DNA from: Phytophthora quininea
Lineage: Eukaryota > Oomycota > Peronosporomycetes > Peronosporales > Peronosporaceae
Direction: 5' to 3'
Length of the DNA: 64,000 bases
Assembly: GCA_011947345.1 (NCBI GenBank)
Contig: JAAVTG010000581.1
Coordinates: 744,001 to 808,000 of the forward strand
Shown: positions 17,024 to 27,892 of the stretch, one piece after another
Layout: each line of letters begins with the position of its first letter
Position numbering within the stretch: position 1 is the stretch's first letter
Translations under genes and position numbers: made by a program
The notes under the pieces: model-generated
Databases searched by the model: none
Seen by the model: only the letters and a program-made list of their open reading frames with translations
Told to the model about the DNA's origin: nothing

Positions 17024-19566
17024 CTACGCACGCTTTGCGGCAGCACTTAGATCCGAAATAAGCTCGTCGATGAGCACGTCTTCGGTCTGACCGTCATCAA
17101 ACGCCAGAGTCCACAGCTGAGGATCAGATCCCTCCAAGGCGCTTTCGACGCGCCCTTTGTACCAGCTCCACTCGTCGGTACTTGAAGTGTCAGACGACCG
17201 AGTTGGAAAAAGGTGATACACTGGCATATGAAGCGCGTGTAGCGGATACGCTTGGAGCCGACGACGTAATTTTTGATCCGGCCCAGCATACGTCGCATTT
17301 TCCTCCTCTGATGCCTGAACGCGATCTCGAACGAGACATCCCAGCTCCTTCGCGGGACGTCCAGGGCCGCGACGATCTTGCATTGTCGTCAACTCCTTCT
17401 TCAGATCGATGATTCCGTCGATTGCGGCGGCGGCAATGACATGAGCACACACCCAACCAGAACAGGCGTAGCCCTTGCATTCGCAGCAATATCTGCGGCG
17501 GAATGCCAGGATATCGTCACGAGTCACCATCGGCGTTCCACGTAGAGAGTCGATCGTCACGCTTGGATCAATTTGAACGCGATATAGCGAATGCTCGTGG
17601 TACTTAGCATACCTACAAGTGCAACGACAAGAAAATAAGCTACAAAGTAACGGCCAAAGCTCAGAACAACGCAAGAGTTCAAACCTGTTGGCAAGTTTCC
17701 CAGTCACAGCAACCTTGGAATGACTCTGGCGAGATACGTAGAGTGTTTCACCACCTCTCGCAAGATAGAATCTCGACGAGTTCTTCACAATTTCTTGGGC
17801 CTTGATCAGACACGCGCTCGGAAGAGGTGCTGGCGCGAACAGTGCAATTGTGGGAGGTATCAAGTGCTGGCAGCAATACTCCATAACGTTGCCCATAGTT
17901 ACCTCCAAAAATGAGCTGTAGCACTGCGCAGACTTATACCCATGTAAGCTTTGATGCTTTTATTGAAGGACTCCACGCCTTGCTGCTGAGGAAGTACCCC
18001 GGCTTGCTTCGTAGCTCCGACATACCACGAGTTGAACGGGGTCTTCAAATACGTAGACGAGAAGTAATCAGCATAACGCTCCTCTCCAGCGTCTCTCCAT
18101 TGCTTTAGAACGCGCTTGGACAACGCGTTGAAGTGCCCCCATGAGGCACACTCATGCAGCTGCTGTAAGTCTCTCTTCACAACAGTTTGCAAGAAGCTTG
18201 CATCGGTCACGTAAGTGCTCTTACTACTGGAAAGCGCGTTGCGACAAACGTGGGGCCAGCATGTACCAAGTGTGATGCTTGGCCACGCACGAGTGTACGC
18301 GTTTGTGATGTAGTCTGCGTGGTCACACAGTCCACAAGCAGGCTCCAACTCAAAACTCAAAAACACGCGTGCAATACGCTTCGCCGCCTCAAAAACAGCA
18401 AAGTATGCTGGCTCACACTCGGTACGAACGAATCCAAACAGACAAGGAAAAAAGCGCTGATGGAAGGTGCGTTGCTCTGCGTCGTATATCACGCCCGTCA
18501 CACCAAAGTTTATCAAAGTCCATCCGCCTTGGTGAAGGCGATAGGTACCGTCACACGAGATTGAAATAGGATCACCTGCGTTTTGGGCAATCGCAAGGTT
18601 CTAAATAAGACCTCGGCATCCAAGAACCAAGCCAATGGTTGCTTCGCCAGTTCGAGAATCAGCATTACCTTCAAACATATCGAGTACCAGCAAATGTTCC
18701 TCATCGGCAGCTTCAAAATCACCTCGTGAGGTGCAGATGTGGGTAGTTGCCTACGCGGACAGCTCAGCATAAGTGAAAATCTCCCGCCAGGTTCCGCGTT
18801 GACGACGTTGCTGTTGACTCCAGCTAGCTTTGCGGTTTCGGACTTGCTGGATAGTTGGCAGCAGAGCTTCTAGAGGAGTACCGCGATATTCATCTCGCAC
18901 ACGGTCAAGGGCTCGTTGGGGTCTTTCTCCACTTGCGAACATGTCATCTAGAGCTCTCAGAAAACGCCGATCAATACCACGAGAAGGGCGGCCGGCCTCG
19001 TCCAGTGCGTGCTCGCCTCTACTTTGACACACAAACCGGCGTCCTAACGGCGCAATCCGCAAGTGAGCTGTGCAGTCCACGTGGGACCTGCAGATGTACG
19101 TTCTGGTGTTTCCAGCATCACTTAGATGGTTTCCGATCGCGGCGTAGTTAAACTCCAAGTTTCTTCGAAAACGGTTTGCCGCGGCAAAAGTATCGAAACT
19201 GTTCAAGTCCGTTCATCTTCGATTTTGTATACCTCGTCGCGTGCGGCCGCCACGGACAGGGTTTAGCGGTGGGACGACCTCCACGTGTGGATCCGCAGCA
19301 GCCATCTGATTCGCGTCAATCAGCCCGGGAAGGTCGGCGGCGGCCACGTCAAATACAACTTGTTGCTGTGCCAACTCAACGTGCGCCGCCTCAGTGTCCA
19401 TGTGTAAATCGCTATCTTGATCCATCGCTGCCGCCACCTCCACTTGTGCCGCTTCTGTATCCACTTGAATATCCGCGCCCTGAGACTCCACTACCACCAC
19501 AGCAGCCTGTGAGGCTTCGAGATGGACTTCTCTTGCCGCTTGAGAAACATGTGTATCCATCGTCAC
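17024..19566 (-). pseudogene. Mutator-like element (MULE) transposase, decayed
   Basis: Cut-and-paste transposase of the MULE group. From the 5' side: an acidic Gln/Ala-rich N-terminus (ATG at 19566), an in-frame TGA at 19213-19215, a Cys/His region (YICRSHVDCTAHLRI), then the DDE core in several frames (FVRTECEPAYFAVFEAAKR, CGLCDHADYITNAYTRAWP, GTCWPHVCRNA, GVESFNKSIKAY) and a SWIM zinc finger (CECKGYACSGWVCAH). Frame changes fall near 18760, 18515 and 17905. Bases 17613-17684 (72 nt, GT...AG on the minus strand) could be an intron: removing them gives a shorter, more family-like segment, but the frame is open either way. No terminal inverted repeats were identified. Confidence 0.75.
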
Positions 19567-20158
19567 CTGCCTCAGACTCGTAACTCACAAAACGTACCGA
19601 CGTCTTAGTTAGCGAGCGCCTATCCCAAATCAGTTACTGGTGCATCCTTACCTAAGGACCGCGACGATGTACACTCGTCCTCCTTGTCTCCTGCTTGTCT
19701 CCACCCACTGACCTGACGCTCTTTCCACTTCTGCTTTACTTGGTGTCTTTGAGAATGATCCCGAGACAGGCAATGCGGAACAGAGTGATGGTCCTTCAAC
19801 GTCTACGATGATTGGCCAAAATTAAACCATACAAAATCCTTCACACAAAGGCAACGGTAACCTCTTGATGAAGCTTGATATTCAGGCTCTTGCGAAAGCT
19901 TAACATTTAGGCAGTCCTTAGCCAAAACTACCGATACCTTGCTACATTATCGGCGAGAACTAGTTGCACATTGGCGAACGACTTTACACAAGTGACAGGT
20001 CGCAATTTCAAAGTAGCAGCATGACTGCATTCTGCTGTTTGCTACTTGGCGCCGTCTTGCCTCCTACCATCTAACTCCCTCATGAAAAGGGTAGCACCTC
20101 ACCACACTCGATTACCTACAGTCTGAATTGTGCATACGCTCTCATAGCACCCAATCCT
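19567..20158. other. no gene recognised
   Basis: About 0.6 kb between the MULE transposase start and the hairpin array. No coding pattern seen; it may include the 5' end of the MULE. Confidence 0.35.
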
Positions 20159-20373
20159 GGGTTTAAGCCCGCGTGCTTCGCACACGGACCTTAAACCACA
20201 GGCAGAGTTCGGGTGCTGGGTTTAAGGCCGCGTGCTGCGCACACGGAACTTAAACCACAGCATAGGTAAGGTCCTGGGTTTACGGCCGCGTGCTTCGCGC
20301 ACGGACCTTAAACCACAGCATAGGTAAGGTCCTACGTTTACGGCCGCGTGCTTCGCACACGGACCTTAAACCC
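20159..20373. repeat. tandem array of four imperfect hairpins, about 59-bp period
   Basis: Four units begin at about 20159, 20218, 20276 and 20336. Each is an inverted repeat: a left arm of the type GTTTAAGGCCGCGTGC, a loop of about three bases, and a right arm of the type GCACACGGACCTTAAAC. Units 2-4 also share the spacer ACAGCATAGGTAAGGTCCT. All four keep the pairing despite base changes. Confidence 0.85.
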
Positions 20374-20457
20374 AGGCAGCGTTCTAGTTCAGTGTTTGTT
20401 GCTCAAACGCAATGAACCTACACCCTCAACCCTTAACCCCAATTACAGAAGGTTTTA

Positions 20458-20545
20458 GACCCGCCTGCGGCGGGCGATGGTGGGGTGTGTGGCTGCGCTC
20501 GCTGCCGCTTCGCTTCGCTCCGTGCAGACCCGCCTGCGGCGGGCG
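20458..20545. repeat. two copies of a GC-rich hairpin
   Basis: GACCCGCCTGCGGCGGGCG occurs at 20458-20476 and 20527-20545 (period 69). Each can fold (CCCGC/GCGGG). Between them is a GCTTC/GCTCC-type simple repeat. Confidence 0.7.
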
Positions 20546-20679
20546 TTGGTGCTGTCGGTGTTGATGTTGAAGTTGCATGCTCGCTTAAGTGCGAGCTTAC
20601 TGTAGCTACCTGTTTAAGTGCGAGCAGATGCTCCGAATAAGTACGAAATAGCGCTTCACTTGATTGGTCAAAAAGTAAC

Positions 20680-21105
20680 TCCTCGAAAAAGTACCCAGCC
20701 CAACACATTTTTTTCTTGTGACCAGTCGAAAATTTCCAAGTTCCCAGTAAATAATAAATAGCCGGCCCACACATCGTTGTACCACGACGAGCGCACGTAA
20801 ACCTGTGAGCTGATGTCAGCTCCTCCACAGTCGTGGTCGCCAGTCGTCGTGATTCCAGCGGTAATTTCTCCAGCAGCATTCACGGCGGCGTACGGGTGAC
20901 AACCATTCGAGATGTGCAGCTGCGGCTTGAATCGGACGGCAGCTCTTTGCGAAATTGTCGTGGGCTCGGGTTGCGGAAATGGCTCGACCGTGTCGTAGGG
21001 CAGGGCTCCTTCTGGGACATCAATGTAGAAGCCGCTTTGTAGACCTTGGACACCGGCTAGAGTTGCTACGACCAGAACCAAGGGAAAAGTCATCGTGAAC
21101 GCCAT
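20680..21105 (-). pseudogene. NLP (NPP1-type), N-terminal part with signal peptide
   Basis: The first 120 or so residues of an NLP. An ATG at 21105 opens a hydrophobic secretion signal (FPLVLVVATLAGVQG), followed by the family's PFPQPEPTT, RFKPQLHISNGCHPYAAVN and SSWYNDVWA. Just after this point, near 20750, the frame changes and similarity fades, so the conserved heptapeptide and the whole C-terminal half are missing. On the same strand as the C-terminal NLP remnant at 16024. The two fragments overlap at the DVWA/VWAI position, so they are probably two separate decayed copies rather than one gene split by the MULE. Non-functional as assembled. Confidence 0.8.
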
Positions 21106-21364
21106 GGACTTGATCTCGAGCAGGAAAATCGAAAAGTGACTGGTGGACTGCTTTTGGTCAAGGAGCCTAGCTCTCGTCGGGATGGTGGGAAATATGGCAC
21201 GACATCAATGATGGTCTGCTACGCAGTTCATTTTGTTGACAGAGTAAGCGCTCTTGAGCTATTAAGAATAGTAAGACAACAAAGTCAAACATCAATGTAC
21301 GCAGTATCATTAACACCATAATAAAATAAGAAGCAGTACAGCAATTGTTGCCGTTAAAGATATC

Positions 21365-23328
21365 TTACTGGATCACGCACTCGGGTAGCATCGAGCGCGG
21401 CCAAAGGTTATTACCCTCCATCAACCATGTCCTTCCATTCTGCGCTTGTGTGGAATTGGTCAAGAAGGCCTTCCTCTTAGCGGCGCATGATGGACACCGA
21501 GTGTAGAACAAGTGCTTTATAACGTCGATATATCCGCTGCGAACCGCCATCTCAAAGTTTTCGCACGTCACTTCCTTCGAGATCCGTTCTTCGCAGTACA
21601 AGGCCTTGACCAGATCGTGGTCTCCATTCTCCACGGCATTTACAAACGCCTCGGTGATTGTTTCAGGAGAGATTCGGTGGTCACTACGCAAGCACTGGAC
21701 AGACTGGGCGCAGCCATTCTTGACTGCCTTCTTGAACGCTTCGTTGAGCACCTCGGACGAAATGTGATGCATCTTACCCGTCAAGATATGCGCCACCATC
21801 GCCTGGCCATGACTGACGGCTTTTACTAGCGCATCAGCTATGGCTTGAGATGACAGACGCTTATCTCCGCACATTAGCTTCACTACATTCGCACAGCCGC
21901 TGGCTGCTGCATTAGGGAAAGCTTGGTTGATGAGCTCTCGGGTAATGCAGCGTACGTCGCGAAGACCAGCCACCACATCGACGTGATCGTTGCCGGCTGC
22001 GTTTATGAAAGCCTTGGCGATCACTTCTGAAGAGATACATTTGTTGCTAGCTAGGAACCTCAGAATGTTAATACGTTCCTCGGTCGTTAGCCGTGCGATG
22101 TAGCTGGTCGAGCCATACAGAGCTGCATTCTGGAAAGCAGCAGTGATGGACTCTGCAGAGATCAGCTCTGTCTGGAAGAGAAACTTCATGACGTCGATGC
22201 TGCCTGCGTTCTCAAATGCTTTCCTTACCGACCGCGGAGAAATGTCCTTCTTACTGTACAGGAATCTCACCGCATCGATCGACCCAAAGTGCGCTGCCTC
22301 GTCAAACGCCTGGGCATACACTTTCTGTGACAGCTTCTTGCTGTTGAGCAGGAACTCCATCGTATCGATGTGTCCGTGCTGCGCTGCACAACGCACAGCG
22401 ACGCCAATCTCCTCGGACGATCCGTGTCCGCTGTCGTACAAACACTTGACAGCTTCCGTGCGTCCATCACGAGCCAAATCTACGAGCAGATTCGACGACT
22501 CCGTCTCGCTCTGAGACTCTGGGTACTTCTCGTAGATTAGCATCATAATGGCATGCTGTCCCTCAGCCACCGCCTGATCAAACATCTCTCTCAGATTCAA
22601 CTGAAACTTCTCCAGAAGGAACTGGATCACATCCAAAAACCCTTTTGAGATGGCCTTGGCCAGCGAGTCCTTCAGCTCCGCCGCGGGCGTCCACGTGTAG
22701 TAGAACCTTCTCAGATGGATTGTCTTCTCTGCATTTGTAGCTGCGTATTTCAGCACCTCCAGATGGCCATTAGCCGTGGCAGCGGCCATGATTTTCCACG
22801 CGACATAATTCCGGTCAATTAAGGAATTGATCCAGAAGAAGAGCAGCTTAACTGCGTCTAAATGGCCGTTGGCGCCGGCTGCCACTGCGGCGTCCGACGT
22901 GTCGAACCTCGCTTTAGCCAGAATGAGCTCCAGGGACCGGATTTGGCCGGCGCCAGCGGCCGAGACGGCGACCTTGGCGACGTTGCCATTAAATTTGGTC
23001 AGCAGCGTCTGCAGCGTGTCCAATTGCCCTGTTTTAGCTGCTATTGTGACCGCTTCTTGCATCGGCATCAGTAGTGTGTGCATCTGCTCCATAACATGGG
23101 GCAGTGCCTGAATTTGCCCTGGCAGACACAATTCGAGCCACTTTTGGCGACTTGAAATAGGGACACCTTCTGTAAAGCGCTCTTCGTCGTCTCGGACGAG
23201 CTGCAGCCCAGCGAGCAGCTGCGGAAGCGCTTGTTGGGCTGCGAGAACAGCAGGATGTCGGTGATGGAGCGGCAGCGCTTGCCGCCGGCGGGCGCAGGCG
23301 ACTCGAACGGCGTCGGTAGCTCCTCCAT
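21365..23328 (-). CDS. ankyrin-repeat protein C
   Basis: Long ankyrin-type protein of about 650 residues. The start at 23328 (MEELPTPFESPAPAGGKRC) gives a normal N-terminus with two basic clusters, GGKRCRS and NKRFRS. One frame change before 23120 leads into the main frame at LPGQIQALPHVMEQMHTLLM. Some 17-18 repeats of about 30-33 residues follow, of the pattern ISxExIxxAFxxAAxxGxxDVVKxL. The main frame is open from 23521 to the stop at 21365, the longest in the cluster, but its first 130 residues are atypical. Role: protein binding; the basic N-terminus may direct it to the nucleus. The N-terminal shift needs confirming. Confidence 0.8.
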
Positions 23329-23468
23329 CGCAAATTGCAGACTGAACTTCGAAAGAATGGGAAATGTTCAGGGTGGACCAATCAGATTCAAGAATGACGG
23401 TAGGGCACGCGCTTGGCACACTTTTTCGGCTCAAGGATAGGATGAAGGCAACGGCTTTTGCTTTGCCT

Positions 23469-24565
23469 TCAACCGAGCAGTGTATTTGCCGGTAACATCT
23501 TGTGCTCCCATGTAACAGCAAACTGCGTCCATAGTATCTTTACGTACTGTTCATCGAGCTCACTGTTGCAGGTCATCCGGTTGGTGATCGTGACATCGGT
23601 AGTGGTTTTATCAACTTCCATCAGAGTAAGACACGCTCCGCCTTCCGAGACCCATTCGTCGGCACCAAACGAGTCTCGACTGCGCTGGTTGGCCTCCGAG
23701 TCGATGAGAGTCATGGCCAGAGTGATCTTGCGTCGGCCGTCCGAGTCGACCCGGCAACTGCGGCCGCTGTGTAGCGTGCTAGACTCATGTAGTGGAAATT
23801 GATCGAGTCACAAACGCTGTGCAGAAGCACTCGCGTGTTCAAGTCGATCGTCTGTAGAAACCGAACAGTTGCCTCTTTGCTGCAGTTGCAGCTCCATCCA
23901 CCAGGCGAAGCGAAGACGGGAAACGTGTTCCCATTTTTGATCCGTAAAGCAATTAACGCAGTTGCAATTGATCACTGCAGTCTCTTTGTGAAGTGGCCGT
24001 GTACGACGTTCCCGAAAGGATCGCAGCAACTCCGTACAGCCCACCCAAGAAACGAATCGCTGTGGGAGTTGTCCCCATTGAATGGACTCGTGACGGCGGC
24101 AAGTTCTGCCCTCGAAAATTGATGGAAGTAGAACAACGGCTCGTAATCGGCAGCGAGCACCCACCGTCCTTTGTCGTCCTTGCTTGGTACACTTGCCTCT
24201 TCATATCCCCCTCCTGTGCTGGAAAGAGTCTTACTCACCACCCTCTGGTATTTTTCATACGCCTCGATGGTCTCATTCAAAGCCAAGTTTCGGCATTGAA
24301 GCGCCTCGATCTCAACGACGACGTCCCGGAAGGTTGTCGTTATTGACGAAGTGGTTGAATCGTCCTGCATCTTAGCCAGGAGCACTTTCAATTGCTGTTC
24401 CAGCTGGTGACGCTCCTTCCGCAGCCTCCCAACCTCGCTCTTCTTCTTTAGCCGAAACTCGACCATCCTCTCGCGATGTTCCTTCCACTCGTTTTCGCTG
24501 TCGGCCGTGCGGACCAGCACCATCTCGAGCTCAACGGGCAAAACTGGCGAGTTCTCGGCAGCCAT
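23469..24565 (-). pseudogene. M96 mating-protein-like, coiled-coil plus START-like protein
   Basis: Begins at an ATG at 24565 with a short leader, then a basic, charged helix (WKEHRERMVEFRLKKKSEVGRLRKERHQLEQQLKVLL) resembling a bZIP/coiled-coil. It continues with DYEPLFYFHQFSRAEL, SFLGWAVRSCCDPFGNVVHGHF and HSVCDSINFHYMSLARY. This order matches the oomycete family annotated as M96 mating-specific proteins, which join a coiled coil to a START-like domain. An in-frame stop lies at 23972, and a frame change near 23755 precedes the last piece, which ends at 23469. The family's exact role is not known; M96 was described as expressed in sexual development. Family call moderately sure. Confidence 0.6.
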
Positions 24566-24910
24566 CGATGGCGAATTCAGAAGTGTGGTGATCGATTCGT
24601 CATTTGAGGTTATCGAAGAAGTGATTAGCCAGGAAATGAGGTCTGTTTGACTGCATCATCATCGTCGAAATAACGTCATGAACAGCAAAATAGGTGTCTC
24701 GCAATCGTACAAGCGTAGCGTGATCAAGACTAGATTGCCATTGGTAAAATGGCTGCCTCCTAGCAATACGGCGTGTCCTGTAGTTCAAATTTTCGTTCTT
24801 GCTGCAATGTCGTAAGATACGGAACCGCAGTTGTGGCTCATTGCTGGTGGTGATTCACTACGCCTATCATTCTGCGATCCGCCAGATCGAGAGCAAGCTA
24901 AGAGCTACCG

Positions 24911-27323
24911 ATGGAGGAAGAGCAGAAGACAAATCCAAGCAAACGTCCTCGAGAGGACCACAACACTTAGACCAAAGAACCCAGAGCCAAACGTGTTCGG
25001 GCCACAGTCCAAGACGACAACATCGCCTACCTCTACAATGGAAACGCAACGGCAACTTCTGACAGTGCCAGGACCGTCATTCAAGAAGAAGATGAAGAAG
25101 TTACCAAGACCGACAATCGCTACACTGATGGCATTCCCAAACCCACGCGCGACAAACTTCTATTCCAAACGCTTCCTAGTGCAATCTACGCACTACCACA
25201 CGTCCACCATCAACTCCATGAACTGCTGATGCCGCCTACTGAGGCAATGATACAAGCTGCAAAAGTTCGAGCTCTAGATAGAATTTCCAGACGTTTCAAT
25301 GCGATGTGACTGCTGCAGCCATGGCGGCCGCAGCTGTTGCGGACGAGCAAGTCGTCGAGTTCCTGTTAGAGTAGACCTCGGGTCAAGACGAACGGAACTT
25401 CGTGGTGTGGAAGGTTCTGACAGAAGCAGCAGGTAATGGACATCTTGACCTTGTGAGGTGGATCTCTGACGAGACCAGGGAGCTGACCAACATCGACGGA
25501 GCGTTTCCCGACTTTCGGGCAGCGTTTCTGATGAGTAGTGCTCTACCTCGAGCTTTCTCCGGTGGCTTTGTGGAAGTGGTGGAGTTTCTGGTGCTGGATC
25601 CGAACATTTCCATTGGGATATCGGGGCAGCTCTGGACAAAGCAGTCGAAGAAGGAAAAACCTCATCGCTGGGTTGATCTACGACGCATTCGATGAGTTTA
25701 TTGAAGCCGAACACGACTACAAAGACGATGGCTATTACACGGACACTGGAGGTGATGAAGAACGGGGCGAGTTTCTCAGTCATGAAGCGCGTTATGGAAG
25801 ATCAAACTCTGTGAAGTTCCTGTACAATCACGGCCACAACTCGGACGAATTGGTGGAGCACGCGTTTGCAATTGCAGCTGAGCGTGGTCATGTCGATGCC
25901 ATCAAATTCCTCTACAATACAGGTCAAGTTTCCCTGGCGGTGATTCACAAGGGTTTCGTTCGTTCAGCACGCGCCAGATCAATCGAGGCTGTCAAATTCC
26001 TGTACAAGAATGAATTTCCGCAAGTGATACTGGAAAAGACGTTCGCTAGTGCATCGAGTGGAGACATTCTCCAATTTCTGGGGCGACAAAGCGCATTCCA
26101 GTCGAGTCTGTTGTCAAAGCTTTCCAGGACGCCATTCTTTTCTCTTCTGTTAAAGGTGTGGGCTTTTAATTCGCGAGCGATCAAGTTCCAGCGGACGCAG
26201 TTCTCACAGTGCTGGCAATGGCGGCCAGTCGTAGATCTGTAGAGGCGGTCAGACTCATATGCTTGAAAGATGATCCTGTACTGAATTGGGCCGCCGCCAA
26301 AGCTCTGCGAGATGCAAGTAGCTACGGTTCCATCAGGAATATCGCCAAAGATGGCAACGCTGCACGCATGGAAGTCGTGGAATTTTATGCCGAGAAGACT
26401 GCCTTCCTACTGAGGTTGTCAAGAAGTGCTTCGAGACCGCAGTGATGCAGAACAATGCTGACGTGGTGAAAGTGCTGTGCAACAACGGATGCGTTCCATC
26501 GGCGGAGATTAAAGCGGCCTTCCTGCTCGCCGGTTAAGAACAGACTGGGCAATATCGTCAAGGCTCTGAGTGACGAAGGATATATCTCCACCGATATCAT
26601 CACCGAGGTATTCGTGCACGCTGTCAAGCGGATGAATATCGTCAAGTGCTTGTACGGCAAGCAGCAGACAACTTCCTCAGACATGTGCAATTTGTTCAAG
26701 ACTGCGGCCATGGGGAGCCTGAAAGCCGTGATGTTTTATTTAAAACCCCTGCAGTGTCGCTGGGCTTGCATGACAACCAAGACGTCCAGACAGCAGCTAT
26801 CAAAGCATTCGAACTTGCCGTCAAACGTGGCAATGTAGATGCCGTCGAGATGTTGTGCCGCTCTCAAGTCATCTCTGACGCGGTCGTGAGCACCGCCTTC
26901 CGGTTTGTGGGCAACAGGATTCATATTCCGGTGGCGAAGTACTTGATCGGTAAGAGCCGCGTTTCGTCGGAAGCCGTTCGACAAGCTTTCGTTCGAGCAG
27001 CGAACGCCAGACACGGCTCTGTCGTGGCGTGTGTCTACAGCGAGCAGCACATTCCACCGTCGTTAGTTGGCGAGGTTTTCCAGCAAGCTGGGACCAGAGG
27101 AAACGCCAAGGTTGTAGCAGCACTGGTTCGATTGCGTTGTGTTTCCCGACCGGATGCGTTTAGCGCGTTATCGAGTGCGACTCAGCACGGTCGCACAGGA
27201 GTCGTCAAGCTCATCGGGAAATGCCTGAACTGGACTAGAGATGAACTGAGTCAAGCGCTCGCCGTTGCGCCGGACGGCAAAGTCGTGCAGCGTATTCTTC
27301 GGGATTGGATCCAGCGCTGCTAA
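24911..27323 (+). pseudogene. ankyrin-repeat protein D, multiply frameshifted
   Basis: ATG at 24911 begins MEEEQKTNPSKRPRED, again with the KRxR basic motif, but a TAG follows 20 codons in. The ALPHV motif (IYALPHVHHQLHELLM) and repeats then run to 27323 in changing frames. Pieces include 25402-25695 (LTEAAGNGHLDLVRWISDE), 25700-26200 (AFAIAAERGHVDAIKFLYNT) and 26780-27323 (AFELAVKRGNVDAVEML). The end has the family C-terminus (LNWTRDELSQALAVAP). At least five interruptions. Convergent with ankyrin E. Confidence 0.85.
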
Positions 27324-27746
27324 ATTCCACAGTCCTCACGGCAAGACGTATACGGTGGATGAAGATCTCAACTATCCATCTTTCCTGCTCAAGTCTGCGC
27401 AGATTCATCGGCAGTATGTTTTGTTGGTCTTTCTCGTGCAGCTCACGGATACGCACTGCTCCAGACCTCTAATATTTTTTTCACCAAGCCAGCGAAATTT
27501 TTCTTATGTTTAGTGTTGGCACTCGGTGTCGATAGGCCTGCTTCTTCGTAGCCGCTTTCAATGTGCTGGCTGTACTTGCCAAGCACGATCTTCAAGAGGT
27601 CGTCGAGACTCCCAAACCACGAAATGATCGAACGAGCGCGTGCAGAAAACAAGCTGCTGTCCAAACCGTGGCGCAAGTACAGCGAATGCACGACGCTGGA
27701 GGAGCTCAAGCGCAAGTATCTGAAGGACTATGAGGTTGCTGTTTGA
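27300..27746. other. unassigned fragments with coding-like texture on both strands
   Basis: The minus strand has ISWFGSLDDLLKIVLGKYSQ in a frame ending at 27443, and the plus strand has ENKLLSKPWRKYSECTTLEE in a frame ending at 27746. Both look protein-like but neither was matched to a family, and they overlap. Possibly remnants of one or two genes. Confidence 0.25.
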
Positions 27747-27892
27747 CTACGGTGCACGCACTTGTTGTTAAATGCATGGCATCAAACTTTCACTACATGC
27801 AAAACACTAAGCCAGCGTAAGCTACGCTTGGTATGCTGTGCTGAGAATCGTCTTCATCTGTTAACTCTTCGCCGCCCGAATTGCCACACCAA

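Noticed and set aside
20422..20442. Telomere-like CCCTCAACCCTTAACCCC
   Set aside because: Only three degenerate units, not the TTTAGGG-type repeat expected, and inside a gene-bearing region.
16024..21105. One NLP gene split by the MULE
   Set aside because: Both fragments include the VWA region in their own version and diverge there, so two copies fit better than one split gene.
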